From assembly GCA_004558955.1 (NCBI GenBank), contig SFZC01000028.1, positions 1-17,923 on the forward strand: a DNA stretch of 17,923 nucleotides. The letters run 5' to 3'. Shown here piece after piece: positions 7,074 to 14,215 of this stretch. The position numbers and the translations under genes were made by a program. The number at the start of each line of letters is the position of its first letter. The first letter of the stretch is position 1. The notes under the pieces were generated by a model. It was not told the DNA's origin and did no database searches. It worked only from the letters and a program-made list of their open reading frames with translations. The DNA comes from a bacterium (GTDB taxonomy: Bacteria > Cyanobacteriota > Vampirovibrionia > Gastranaerophilales > Gastranaerophilaceae).

Positions 7074-8444
7074 ATGTTCGGAATTATATTAGCAGGTGGT
7101 TCAGGCAGTCGTTTATGGCCATTATCAAGAGAATTATACCCAAAACAGTTGCTGAGCCTTTATACTGATAAAAGTTTGCTGCAAGCCACTTATGAAGGTT
7201 TGAATAAACTTTTGCCCGCTGAAAATATAATTAGCATAACCAATACGAAACACTTGTCCAACGTAAAAATGCAATTATCCGCCTTGAGCTCAAAGCCCGT
7301 AATCTTGGCAGAACCTGTTTCAAAAAATACCGCACCGGCAATCGCTTTGAGTGCAAAATATATTGTTGAAAACTATGGCACTGATGAAATAATTATAGTT
7401 ATGCCGTCAGATTTAATGATGAATTATTCTCAGGATTTTGCTAATTCCTTGAATAAAGCTCAAGAATTGGCAAATGAAGGTAAAATCGTTACTTTCGGAG
7501 TTAAGCCGACTTATCCTGAAACAGGTTTTGGATATATTAATTCTGAAAATAATATCGTAAAATCTTTTACCGAAAAACCAAACCTTGAAACCGCACAAGA
7601 ATTTATCAAAAATCCTAATTATTATTGGAATAGCGGAATTTTTGTTTTCAAAATTTCAACATTAATCAAAGAATTTGAACAACATTGTCCTGAAATTTCA
7701 AAAGTTTTCAAAACTATGGACGTAAAGGAAAATACCGTTCAGTTTACGGAATTTGATAAAATGCCGAATATTTCAATAGATTACGCTTTAATGGAAAAAT
7801 GCAATAATTTGGCAATGGTTGAATTGAAGGCTGAGTGGAAGGATTTGGGGTCTTGGAAATCCATTTATGAAGTTAGCCCGAAGGATGAAAATAATAACGT
7901 TTTTGTAGGTCATGTTTTGGATAAAGATTCAAAAAATTCCTTTGTTTATTCTTCTTCAAAACTCGTTGCGACAATAGGGTTAGAAGATACTGTTATTGTT
8001 GAAACCGAAGATGCTATTTTGGCTTGCAAAAAGGATAAAACGCAAGAGGTTAAACAGATTTACGAAACCTTGAAACAACAACATGACGGCACTCAAAAGG
8101 TTCACAAAACCGTTTATCGCCCATGGGGTTTTTATACCGTAATTGCGGAAGGTAAAGGGTTCCAAACAAAAATTATTCATGTAAATGCGGGTCAAAAATT
8201 GTCCGTGCAATCTCATAATCATAGAAGCGAACACTGGGTAGTCCTTTCAGGTACGGCAAAAGTTGTTTTGGAAGCCAATGACCATATTTTATCACCGGGA
8301 CATAGCATTGATATTCCGGTCAAGGCTATTCATTCTTTACAAAACCCTTATGAAGGCAATTTGGAAATTATTGAGGTGCAAAAAGGTGATATTCTTTCCG
8401 AAGACGATATTATACGTTACGAAGACATGTACGGAAGAGTGTAA
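7074..8444 (+). CDS. manC: Mannose-1-phosphate guanylyltransferase / mannose-6-phosphate isomerase
   Basis: This is a full-length (456 residues) bifunctional enzyme of the ManC/CpsB/AlgA type. The N-terminal nucleotidyltransferase domain carries GGSGSRLWPLSR (8-19), then PSD near 112, FTEKP (165-169) and NSGIFVF. It makes GDP-mannose from mannose-1-phosphate and GTP. The C-terminal cupin (about 345-456) is a type II phosphomannose isomerase with RPWG, QSHNHRSEHW (379-388, metal-binding histidines and glutamate) and a further histidine near 420. GDP-mannose feeds surface polysaccharide or lipopolysaccharide sugars. I chose the ATG at 7074 because it has AAGGAG seven bases upstream and matches the family N terminus. 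The usual His after PSD is replaced by Leu. No sugar-transferase partner gene is adjacent. Confidence 0.93.
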   Translation: MFGIILAGGSGSRLWPLSRELYPKQLLSLYTDKSLLQATYEGLNKLLPAENIISITNTKHLSNVKMQLSALSSKPVILAEPVSKNTAPAIALSAKYIVENYGTDEIIIVMPSDLMMNYSQDFANSLNKAQELANEGKIVTFGVKPTYPETGFGYINSENNIVKSFTEKPNLETAQEFIKNPNYYWNSGIFVFKISTLIKEFEQHCPEISKVFKTMDVKENTVQFTEFDKMPNISIDYALMEKCNNLAMVELKAEWKDLGSWKSIYEVSPKDENNNVFVGHVLDKDSKNSFVYSSSKLVATIGLEDTVIVETEDAILACKKDKTQEVKQIYETLKQQHDGTQKVHKTVYRPWGFYTVIAEGKGFQTKIIHVNAGQKLSVQSHNHRSEHWVVLSGTAKVVLEANDHILSPGHSIDIPVKAIHSLQNPYEGNLEIIEVQKGDILSEDDIIRYEDMYGRV

Positions 8445-8446
8445 CA

Positions 8447-8503
8447 GATAGTCAATGTTGTGTTGGTAGGAGTTTAGCGGATTTCATGTCATTGCAAACT
8501 ATC
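8447..8503 (+). other. Imperfect hairpin just after the GDP-mannose gene
   Basis: GATAGT-CAATG (8447-8457) pairs with CATTG-CAA-ACTATC (8490-8503): 11 base pairs with a three-base bulge and a 32-base loop. It begins three bases after the upstream stop codon and has no T-run, so it is not a classical terminator. It may be a 3' UTR element. Confidence 0.35.
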
Positions 8504-8540
8504 GGTTCGGCATACTTACCCAGTTGACAGATTAACGAAG

Positions 8541-8564
8541 TGCTCATTTTCCTAAAAATGAGCA
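8541..8564 (+). terminator. Strong hairpin, probable terminator of the GDP-mannose gene
   Basis: A perfect 10-bp stem TGCTCATTTT/AAAATGAGCA (8541-8550 with 8555-8564) has a four-base loop. It is followed by six A and four T, so the usual T-run is delayed. Termination of the plus-strand gene is likely but not certain. Confidence 0.4.
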
Positions 8565-8578
8565 AAAAATTTTCGAAT

Positions 8579-8619
8579 ACAATAAAAACCCTTTTCAAAA
8601 TCCTGAAAAGGGCTATTGT
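8579..8619 (-). terminator. Terminator of the minus-strand EF-hand-like gene
   Basis: CCCTTTTC (8589-8596) pairs with GAAAAGGG (8605-8612), enclosed by ACAATA/TATTGT (8579-8584 with 8614-8619). On the minus strand the inner stem is followed by TTTTT. It lies about 40 bases beyond the stop at 8656. Confidence 0.75.
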
Positions 8620-8655
8620 ATTGGGAATAATTAATATGAGAGAAATATTTTGGGA

Positions 8656-9675
8656 TTAATCATTTTTTGCAAGTTTGATTTCACCTTCAACAGGTTTTGC
8701 GTTTTCATCTACCCTGTAATAGTAGTCAGGGTAAGGGTTTTCAGTTCCTTCATTACGATTTTTCAAAGTAATCGGATAGTATTCCGGAACAGATTTGTCA
8801 TAAGAATATTTGAACGTTTTATCATAAACCGAAACTTTTTTTGTAATGACACCATATCTTTGACCATCTTCGGCTGTCGCAATATATTCAATCATTTTGT
8901 CACCGTTATTTGGTGCGTATTTTGACGGATATTTCGAAGAATATAATTCATTAACCGATCTCATTTGAGCAAGTTTGTCATATTTTGCCATTTTTTCTTG
9001 TGCTTTTTTATTGTCAACAGTAAGTTGTTCTTCCGATTTCGGAACTTTTACTTTTTCGGTTTTTGCTTTTCTCAAAAATCTATGCTTTGTAACGGTTTGA
9101 GTAGTATAATCCTTTTGAAGTTCCTCAATTTCGGTTGACAATTTGTCTAATTTATTTCGCAAAGTAGTAGCCGAATGCAACAATTCATCTTCTGTCCAAC
9201 CAGCTTTCAATTTTTCAAGGTCTTTGTTTAAGTCAGTAACACTTTCTTGCTGTTTTGAAGTTTCGGTTTTAGGAGCTTCCGCTTTTGGTTGTTCCTGAGA
9301 TTTTTGAACAGGTTTTTCCTCTTTTTGTTCAACAGGTACTTCAGATTTAACCTCTTCTGTTTTAGTTGCGACAGGTTTTTTAACAGGTTTATTTTCTTCT
9401 GCCAAAACATAGCCCGCTGCTTTTGCAAGTCTTACAAATTCTTCGTTTTTGTAATCAAAAGACTTACCTGCAAGCATCTTTTTGAAATCTACCAAATCAC
9501 CTCTTTCTTGGTGCAATTTGTTAAATTCCGCTCCCAACGCTTTTTGTTCAGCCTTTGTGAACCCGTCATTATCCTTGTCAACAAATATTCCGGCTTTCAC
9601 ATAATCGTTCAATTTGTCCATATAATCATAAGAAATTCCAACTTTTTTGTTTGCCCTTTGAGTACCGTTAGTCAA
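8656..9675 (-). CDS. Hypothetical protein with EF-hand-like loop, Pro/Lys/Glu-rich linker and coiled coil
   Basis: I do not recognise a full-length family. Residues 33-44 read DKDNDGFTKAEQ, an Asp-x-Asp-x-Asp-Gly calcium loop in which the closing Glu is at position 11 instead of 12. Residues about 95-145 are a Lys-Pro-Glu-Gln-rich linker with PVKKP and PVEQKEEKP. Residues 150-245 are heptad-like and probably form a coiled coil. The last 90 residues (EYIATAEDGQRYGVI onward) look strand-rich. There is no clear signal peptide. The start is problematic: the first ordinary start codon is TTG at 9675, which has no ribosome site at proper spacing, while the same frame stays open upstream to a stop at 9730-9732. 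An ATT at 9712-9714 lies six bases after AAAGGA, so the protein may be 13 residues longer. A calcium-linked structural or surface role is a guess. Confidence 0.65.
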   Translation of the reverse strand: MTNGTQRANKKVGISYDYMDKLNDYVKAGIFVDKDNDGFTKAEQKALGAEFNKLHQERGDLVDFKKMLAGKSFDYKNEEFVRLAKAAGYVLAEENKPVKKPVATKTEEVKSEVPVEQKEEKPVQKSQEQPKAEAPKTETSKQQESVTDLNKDLEKLKAGWTEDELLHSATTLRNKLDKLSTEIEELQKDYTTQTVTKHRFLRKAKTEKVKVPKSEEQLTVDNKKAQEKMAKYDKLAQMRSVNELYSSKYPSKYAPNNGDKMIEYIATAEDGQRYGVITKKVSVYDKTFKYSYDKSVPEYYPITLKNRNEGTENPYPDYYYRVDENAKPVEGEIKLAKND

Positions 9676-9870
9676 TGTAACTCTGGTTACTCCAGTATTC
9701 CAATCGCTAATAATTCCACGTCCTTTTCTTTAAATTCCCCGTACTCTTTTATAAAAGATTTTTCTTCTCAAAAATTGCCTTTTTCATTAAAAATTTTTAT
9801 AAAAAACTACCAAACACAGAAATAACAATGGATTTTCTTCATAATAAAACTTAACAAATATTTTTCTCAT

Positions 9871-9900
9871 AAGAAAAAGAATCGCTTGAACGATTCTTTA
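9871..9900 (-). terminator. Terminator of tRNA-Cys
   Basis: AAAGAATCG (9876-9884) pairs perfectly with CGATTCTTT (9891-9899) across a six-base loop. On the minus strand it is followed by TTTTTCTTA. It lies 30 bases after the tRNA 3' end. Confidence 0.8.
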
Positions 9901-9928
9901 TACTGAAATTATTTGCTTTACTTAAAAA

Positions 9929-10000
9929 AGGCGACACCCAGATTCGAACTGGGGGATAAAAGCTTTGCAGGCTTCTGCCTTACCACTTGGCCATGTCGCC
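9929..10000 (-). tRNA. tRNA-Cys (GCA anticodon)
   Basis: The minus strand folds as a complete cloverleaf. The acceptor is GGCGACA/TGTCGCC, the D arm GCC...GGC with AAGTGGTAA in the loop, the anticodon stem GAAGC/GCTTT around loop CTGCAAA (anticodon GCA), and the T arm CCCAG-TTCGAAT-CTGGG. The discriminator is T, the cysteine identity base. The CCA end is not encoded, so it must be added by a nucleotidyltransferase. It has its own promoter and terminator. Confidence 0.96.
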
Positions 10001-10014
10001 AGACTTATAAGTAT

Positions 10015-10043
10015 AGGATACACAAGACATAATATTATGTCAA
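10015..10043 (-). promoter_or_regulatory. Promoter of tRNA-Cys, overlapped by a 16-bp palindrome
   Basis: On the minus strand a perfect TTGACA (10038-10043) is 17 bases from TATCCT (10015-10020), with a start expected near the tRNA 5' end. The perfect palindrome GACATAATATTATGTC occupies 10026-10041, covering the spacer and most of the -35 box. It could be an operator or a chance AT-rich dyad. Confidence 0.65.
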
Positions 10044-10069
10044 GAAAGAGAGTCGGTTATTTCCAAATC

Positions 10070-11599
10070 TTAGGCAGCTTGTTTTTGTTCGGGTTTATTT
10101 CTGTATTCGTTAGTTCCCGGGAAGGCCGAAGAACCTGTTCTCAATTTTGTAATCAAATATTGCATTTTTGGAATAAGTGTTGACAAGAACAATGCAGAAA
10201 TTACGAAGCCTGAACCCCAGTTAAATGCGTTTAATAACAAGTTTCTTGTTGATGCTTTTCTCAACAATTTATTTGTGATTTCGCCTGATTCCTTCTTAGC
10301 CATTTCCATTAAGTTTTCTACATAATTGATAAGTTCTTTCTTATGAGCATCTAAGTCGTTTTGAGCAACAAATGAGTAACTTTCCATGAATTTTTTGCCA
10401 AATCTGTTTTTGAAGAATTCTTGCAAGAATTGCGGATTATTGATGTGTCCACCGTTCAAAATATCTTTAACCTGACCTTCCGTCAAAATTGACATGCCTT
10501 TGAGTTTTGGTTGAAGTTTAGACATTTCATCAGCGGTTGCCTCAAATTCTTTCAATTTATCTTGCGGAACAAGTCCTTTTAATTCCTCCTTAAATCCATC
10601 AAGAGAAATAATCTTAATCTTTTCGCCCTTGAATTTCGATTTCAAACTTTCAGGGATTTCTTTATTTTCGCCCAAAATATCTTTTCTGAATTCTTCAACA
10701 GAAACCTTGTCAGTATGTTTATCTTTTAAGTATTCTTCAAAGTATTTTGTTGAGAATTCGGCAGATACAGGGTCTAATCTTGTGCTGTTTCCTTTTTGTT
10801 CAATTTTGTTTAACCAAGCGTTGATATTTGGCATGTTGAACATATAGAAGTAAATTGAGCTCAAATCTCTAAACAAAATTTCAACTCTTTCATCGTTATT
10901 TCTTGCGGAAATCGCTCTACCCGATGCAGTTCCGGCATCAACGGACAATAGTTTATAGTTTCTGTCACTTTCAAATTTGTTAGCGATTGACAACAAATTA
11001 ACACCGAAAGATACACCTTTCTTTTTGTTTTCATCATCTTTTTGAGTTGTTAAATCGCTCATCATAGGTTTAGTAACAAAATTATTTGATTTTTGGAAAG
11101 TATCAGAGGTTTGTGGTTTGTTATTATCGTTTTTGTGGTAAGAACGAGTGATAGCTTGGTTAATTTTTGGCAAAACAAAGCCGATAAATGCATTTGCTAT
11201 AACTACACTGGAAATAACTTTTGCAAACTTAAATCTTGCCATTGTTTTTTCAAGGATTTTTGTGTTGTCTTCCAGATAGTTAGCTAACGGTTTACGAACA
11301 TCATCAGTCGCAGTATCCACAATATCTTTAGGAAGTTTTAAGAGTTTTTGTCCGAGTTTTTCAAAAATGTAATTCAAAGCGGAAACACCGCCCAGCCAAA
11401 AAACCGCACCCGAAAATTCTTCGGTAATTCTTTCTCTCGCCTCATCAAAACCGCCTCTTTTGTAGGCTTGGTAAGTTCTTCCGCCTTCTACAAAGGCTTC
11501 CAAAGCAATTACGGGAAGAAATCCGTCACTTGCCATTTTAGAAACAAAATTTCTTGCCATTACATTATTTGTATTTGCTATAGGAACTCTTATTGACAT
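10070..11599 (-). CDS. Hypothetical membrane protein, 509 aa
   Basis: I do not recognise a characterised family. Hydrophobic segments lie at about 62-80 (FSGAVFWLGGVSALNYIF), 126-145 (AKVISSVVIANAFIGFVLP) and 457-478 (AFNWGSGFVISALFLSTLIP), so the protein probably sits in the inner membrane with a large polar region between residues about 150 and 450. That region is charged, helical and lacks catalytic motifs. Residues 26-45 (FLPVIALEAFVEGGRTYQAY) look like an amphipathic or re-entrant stretch. The C terminus is short and polar. The ATG at 11599 is preceded only by a weak GGAAAGTGAAG site. The gene ends 70 bases before tRNA-Cys on the same strand, with no terminator between except the palindrome at 10026-10041. 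Confidence 0.7.
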   Translation of the reverse strand: MSIRVPIANTNNVMARNFVSKMASDGFLPVIALEAFVEGGRTYQAYKRGGFDEARERITEEFSGAVFWLGGVSALNYIFEKLGQKLLKLPKDIVDTATDDVRKPLANYLEDNTKILEKTMARFKFAKVISSVVIANAFIGFVLPKINQAITRSYHKNDNNKPQTSDTFQKSNNFVTKPMMSDLTTQKDDENKKKGVSFGVNLLSIANKFESDRNYKLLSVDAGTASGRAISARNNDERVEILFRDLSSIYFYMFNMPNINAWLNKIEQKGNSTRLDPVSAEFSTKYFEEYLKDKHTDKVSVEEFRKDILGENKEIPESLKSKFKGEKIKIISLDGFKEELKGLVPQDKLKEFEATADEMSKLQPKLKGMSILTEGQVKDILNGGHINNPQFLQEFFKNRFGKKFMESYSFVAQNDLDAHKKELINYVENLMEMAKKESGEITNKLLRKASTRNLLLNAFNWGSGFVISALFLSTLIPKMQYLITKLRTGSSAFPGTNEYRNKPEQKQAA

Positions 11600-11906
11600 A
11601 AATTATAAACTTCACTTTCCAATTTTATAAAACTCATAAAACTATTTTTTGCCTAATTAGAAACAAATTTTAAGATTTTGTTACAAAAAGTGGTAAATCG
11701 TACACTTAAAAAAGTAGCGAAAAAGAAAGTCTTATCGTATGACAAGACTTATAAATATACATTTACCCCACACACATTTTATCATGTAAATTTTTCATTG
11801 TCAAGTCGTATAGATTTTTTAAAAAATTGACTTTGGGAAACTCCCTGTTCCATTGCATTTCCAATCCTGTGGCAATGACTATTCCTGTGTTGAACAACCA
11901 TATTAA
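11600..11906. other. Intergenic stretch with a short hairpin
   Basis: No gene is seen. AAGTCTT (11727-11733) pairs with AAGACTT (11744-11750), extended inside by TC/GA, but no T-run follows. The rest is AT-rich sequence with frequent stops in all frames. Confidence 0.5.
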
Positions 11907-12089
11907 AGAAACAAAATATTTATCTTTAAACCTGATAAAGACATGTTAACTCCGTCAGGTCAATATTATTCAGTTGCAGAACTTGATGAAAAATGTCTTA
12001 AAGGTAGAAAAGATACTTGTGCGACTTGGATTATAAGACACAACTGGAAAATTCCTAAAATTTTAATTTTTAATGATGTGAAATATTAG
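11907..12089 (+). pseudogene. Remnant resembling the C terminus of a pilin-like (prepilin-type) protein
   Basis: After a stop at 11904-11906 a 60-codon frame runs to TAG at 12087-12089. It reads KIFIFKPDKDMLTPSGQYYS (11913-11972), then a short Cys-containing stretch, then CATWIIRHNWKIP. The pattern of a GQYY-type turn, two cysteines and a final C-A-x-x-I-I-x-x-N-W-K-I motif resembles the C-terminal end of prepilin-type secretion proteins that are numerous in gut Melainabacteria. There is no hydrophobic N-terminal pilin helix, no FTLxE processing site and no ribosome site, so this looks like a broken gene end. The ATG at 11943 could give a 48-residue peptide. Family assignment is from memory of the motif only. 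Confidence 0.4.
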
Positions 12090-12118
12090 GATATTTTCAA
12101 TAAATCTAAATACACGAA

Positions 12119-12172
12119 CCTTCTCTCAAAGAATTTGGGAATGACGTAGTTTCCTTTTCTTCCGAGAGAAGG
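12119..12172. repeat. Inverted repeat with 36-base loop
   Basis: CCTTCTCTC (12119-12127) is perfectly complementary to GAGAGAAGG (12164-12172). An inner GGAA/TTCC pairing is possible in the loop. No T-run follows on either strand. It lies 24 bases beyond the stop of the Ycf45-like gene. Confidence 0.5.
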
Positions 12173-12195
12173 CTCAAACCTGTATTTATTTTGTT

Positions 12196-13821
12196 TTAAT
12201 TTACATTTCTTTTGTAATCCTTGCCACCAACGATTCGCAAGTGTCGGTTGTTTCCTTCGCCGATAGATTTGCTTTCGAGGTTGTGTTGTTCGACAAGTTC
12301 GTGTTGGAGTTTGCGGATTTCGGTTTTTTGCGGAGTTAATTCAATGTCTGTCGTTGCTCCCGCAAGAACCTTGTCAATCGCTGATTTTGCTTCATCCAGT
12401 GCTTTTTCCGTTATGTCGTAGAAGGATTGATGAGCGTTCACTTCCGCAATATCAAGGGCTTCTTTTATTACTTTTTGAATTTGTGCCATTGAGTTAGTTT
12501 TTACATAGAAGATTTGCAATCTGCTTTCTTCTGCCGTGCTTAGAACTTTTGCTCCACCTTTGATAAAGTTTTTGTGGGCAATAACGATGTCCGCATCGTC
12601 TAAGTTTCTTGTAATTTCAGCGTTCAGGTCAAGTCGTTCGATTACTTTTTCCGCAATGCTTCTTGATACTGCGTAAAGATAAATCTTTTTGTACTTTTTG
12701 ACTTCTTCGACATATTTTTGTCTTGAGAAGCTGAATTTCAGACTTTCAGGGTGTTCAATTTTTTCATCAAGAGCGTTAATTTTGTCGATAACGGTTGGGG
12801 ATTTTTCTTTTTCCTCTTGGTTTTGTTGAGCGGAAAATTCGTAGGTTTTGTCAACTTTTCTGATTTCAGGTCTGATTGGCCAACCTCGCAAGATGTAATC
12901 CACCGCTTCTGCCGTGTTTTTGTAAACCGCCAAAGTATTTCTGTCTAAGATTTCAATTACTATATCGAAAGTCGGCTGCTTCTCTCTTTCTAATACCGTT
13001 TTCTGTGAGGAGCGGCGTTTTGCCTCGTCATCACCTAATGTGACAGATTGAATGCCGCCGACTAAATCTGATAATGTCGGGTTTTTAATCAAACTTTCAA
13101 GACTGTTACCGTGTGCGGTTGCAATAAGCATTACGCCACGTTCTGCAATGGTACGAGCTGCTTGGGCTTCTTCTTCCGTACCGATTTCATCAACCACAAT
13201 GACTTCAGGGGTGTGGTTTTCTACCGCTTCAATCATGATGTCTTTTTGGTATTCGGGTTGACGAACCTGCATTCTTCTTGCGTGTCCTACTGCGGGGTGT
13301 GGGGTGTCACCGTCGCCTGCAATTTCGTTTGATGTGTCCACGATTACAACTCTTTTGCCTAGTTCATCGGCTACAAGTCTTGAAATTTCTCTAAGTTTTG
13401 TAGTTTTTCCGACTCCGGGGCGTCCTAAGAATAAAATACTTTTATTCTGTAGGCAAATATCTTTTATACAAGAAATAGTACCTGTTACAACTCGTCCGAT
13501 TCTGCAAGTCAGACCTACTATTCTGTTTTGTCTGTTTCTGATTGCACTGATTCTGTGTAAGGTTCCCGGAATACCCGAACGGTTGTCTGAGGTAAATTCC
13601 TGAACTCTTGAGGTTATGTAGTCGATATCTTCGTAAGTTACATTTTCATCTCCTAGATATTCGATTTTGCCGTCAGCGTGACGAATTTCGGGAGCTCTGC
13701 CTATATCCACGACGATTTCTATAACATCGTCCATTTTGGGGTAGTCAATTTTTGATCGAATCCTCTCGGGCAGTATCTTCACCAGTTTGTCTAAATCGTT
13801 TTGAAATTGTAAGTTACTCAT
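12196..13821 (-). CDS. Ycf45-type AAA ATPase with C-terminal R3H domain
   Basis: The protein matches the family called Ycf45 in cyanobacteria and plastids, related in its ATPase core to the sporulation protein SpoIIIAA. Residues about 30-110 form the N-terminal region (VVDIGRAPEIR, then a GTLHRISAIRNR stretch). The ATPase core has Walker A GRPGVGKTT (133-141), a DTSNEIAGDGD segment, Walker B VIVVDE (207-212) and a TAHG motif near 236. Residues about 320-490 are a charged variable region. The C terminus has the single-stranded nucleic-acid binding R3H motif, Arg502-x3-His506, followed by SIGEGNNRHLRI. Its cellular role is not established; an RNA- or DNA-dependent ATPase is the family-based inference. 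The ATG has AAAGG ten bases upstream. A TATAAT at 13845-13850 on the minus strand is a possible -10. Confidence 0.88.
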   Translation of the reverse strand: MSNLQFQNDLDKLVKILPERIRSKIDYPKMDDVIEIVVDIGRAPEIRHADGKIEYLGDENVTYEDIDYITSRVQEFTSDNRSGIPGTLHRISAIRNRQNRIVGLTCRIGRVVTGTISCIKDICLQNKSILFLGRPGVGKTTKLREISRLVADELGKRVVIVDTSNEIAGDGDTPHPAVGHARRMQVRQPEYQKDIMIEAVENHTPEVIVVDEIGTEEEAQAARTIAERGVMLIATAHGNSLESLIKNPTLSDLVGGIQSVTLGDDEAKRRSSQKTVLEREKQPTFDIVIEILDRNTLAVYKNTAEAVDYILRGWPIRPEIRKVDKTYEFSAQQNQEEKEKSPTVIDKINALDEKIEHPESLKFSFSRQKYVEEVKKYKKIYLYAVSRSIAEKVIERLDLNAEITRNLDDADIVIAHKNFIKGGAKVLSTAEESRLQIFYVKTNSMAQIQKVIKEALDIAEVNAHQSFYDITEKALDEAKSAIDKVLAGATTDIELTPQKTEIRKLQHELVEQHNLESKSIGEGNNRHLRIVGGKDYKRNVN

Positions 13822-14203
13822 ATATTCGCTGCCTTTCTATTTTGATTATAACAAAATATTTTTTGGCTATTAGTTGCGATAGGTAAATCTATATATCTTC
13901 TATATATATTATACTACATGTATCGACCAAATTTCTACAAATCTTTACTATTATTGTAGTAAATGTAATAAAACTTTACAATTCAAAACGGGTTCAAAAC
14001 GTGTAATACCAACACTTTTTCCTTTAAAAAATAGAAAAATTATAAAATACGGCGAAAGGATTTTCGATTTTGCATTGATCAAAATCCAACTTAACAATCC
14101 TCAATAATAGTAAAATCAAATATTACGAAATGGTTACAATGGGAAGGCTTCTCCATAAAATATGATTTTATGTAAAAATTTTCTATACAACTGCAATTTA
14201 TTG
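13822..14203. other. AT-rich divergent intergenic region without genes
   Basis: This stretch separates the divergent Ycf45-like gene and the AlbA_2 gene. It has no plausible ORF with a ribosome site. Two possible minus-strand -10 boxes (TATAAT at 13845-13850 and 13908-13913) have poor -35 partners. A small AT-rich dyad surrounds TTGATCAA near 14086. I see no RNA gene. Confidence 0.5.
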
Positions 14204-14209
14204 TATAAT
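14204..14209 (+). promoter_or_regulatory. -10 box giving a leaderless start for the AlbA_2 gene
   Basis: A perfect TATAAT ends six bases before the ATG at 14216, which places the expected transcription start at or next to the start codon. No ribosome binding site precedes this ATG. Confidence 0.45.
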
Positions 14210-14215
14210 TATAAC

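Noticed and set aside
9289..9825. 178-codon plus-strand frame rich in Phe and Arg
   Set aside because: It is antisense to the Lys/Glu-rich coding region of the EF-hand-like gene and has no ribosome site.
13261..13603. Plus-strand frames opposite the Ycf45-like gene
   Set aside because: They are antisense to a well-supported ATPase with conserved motifs.
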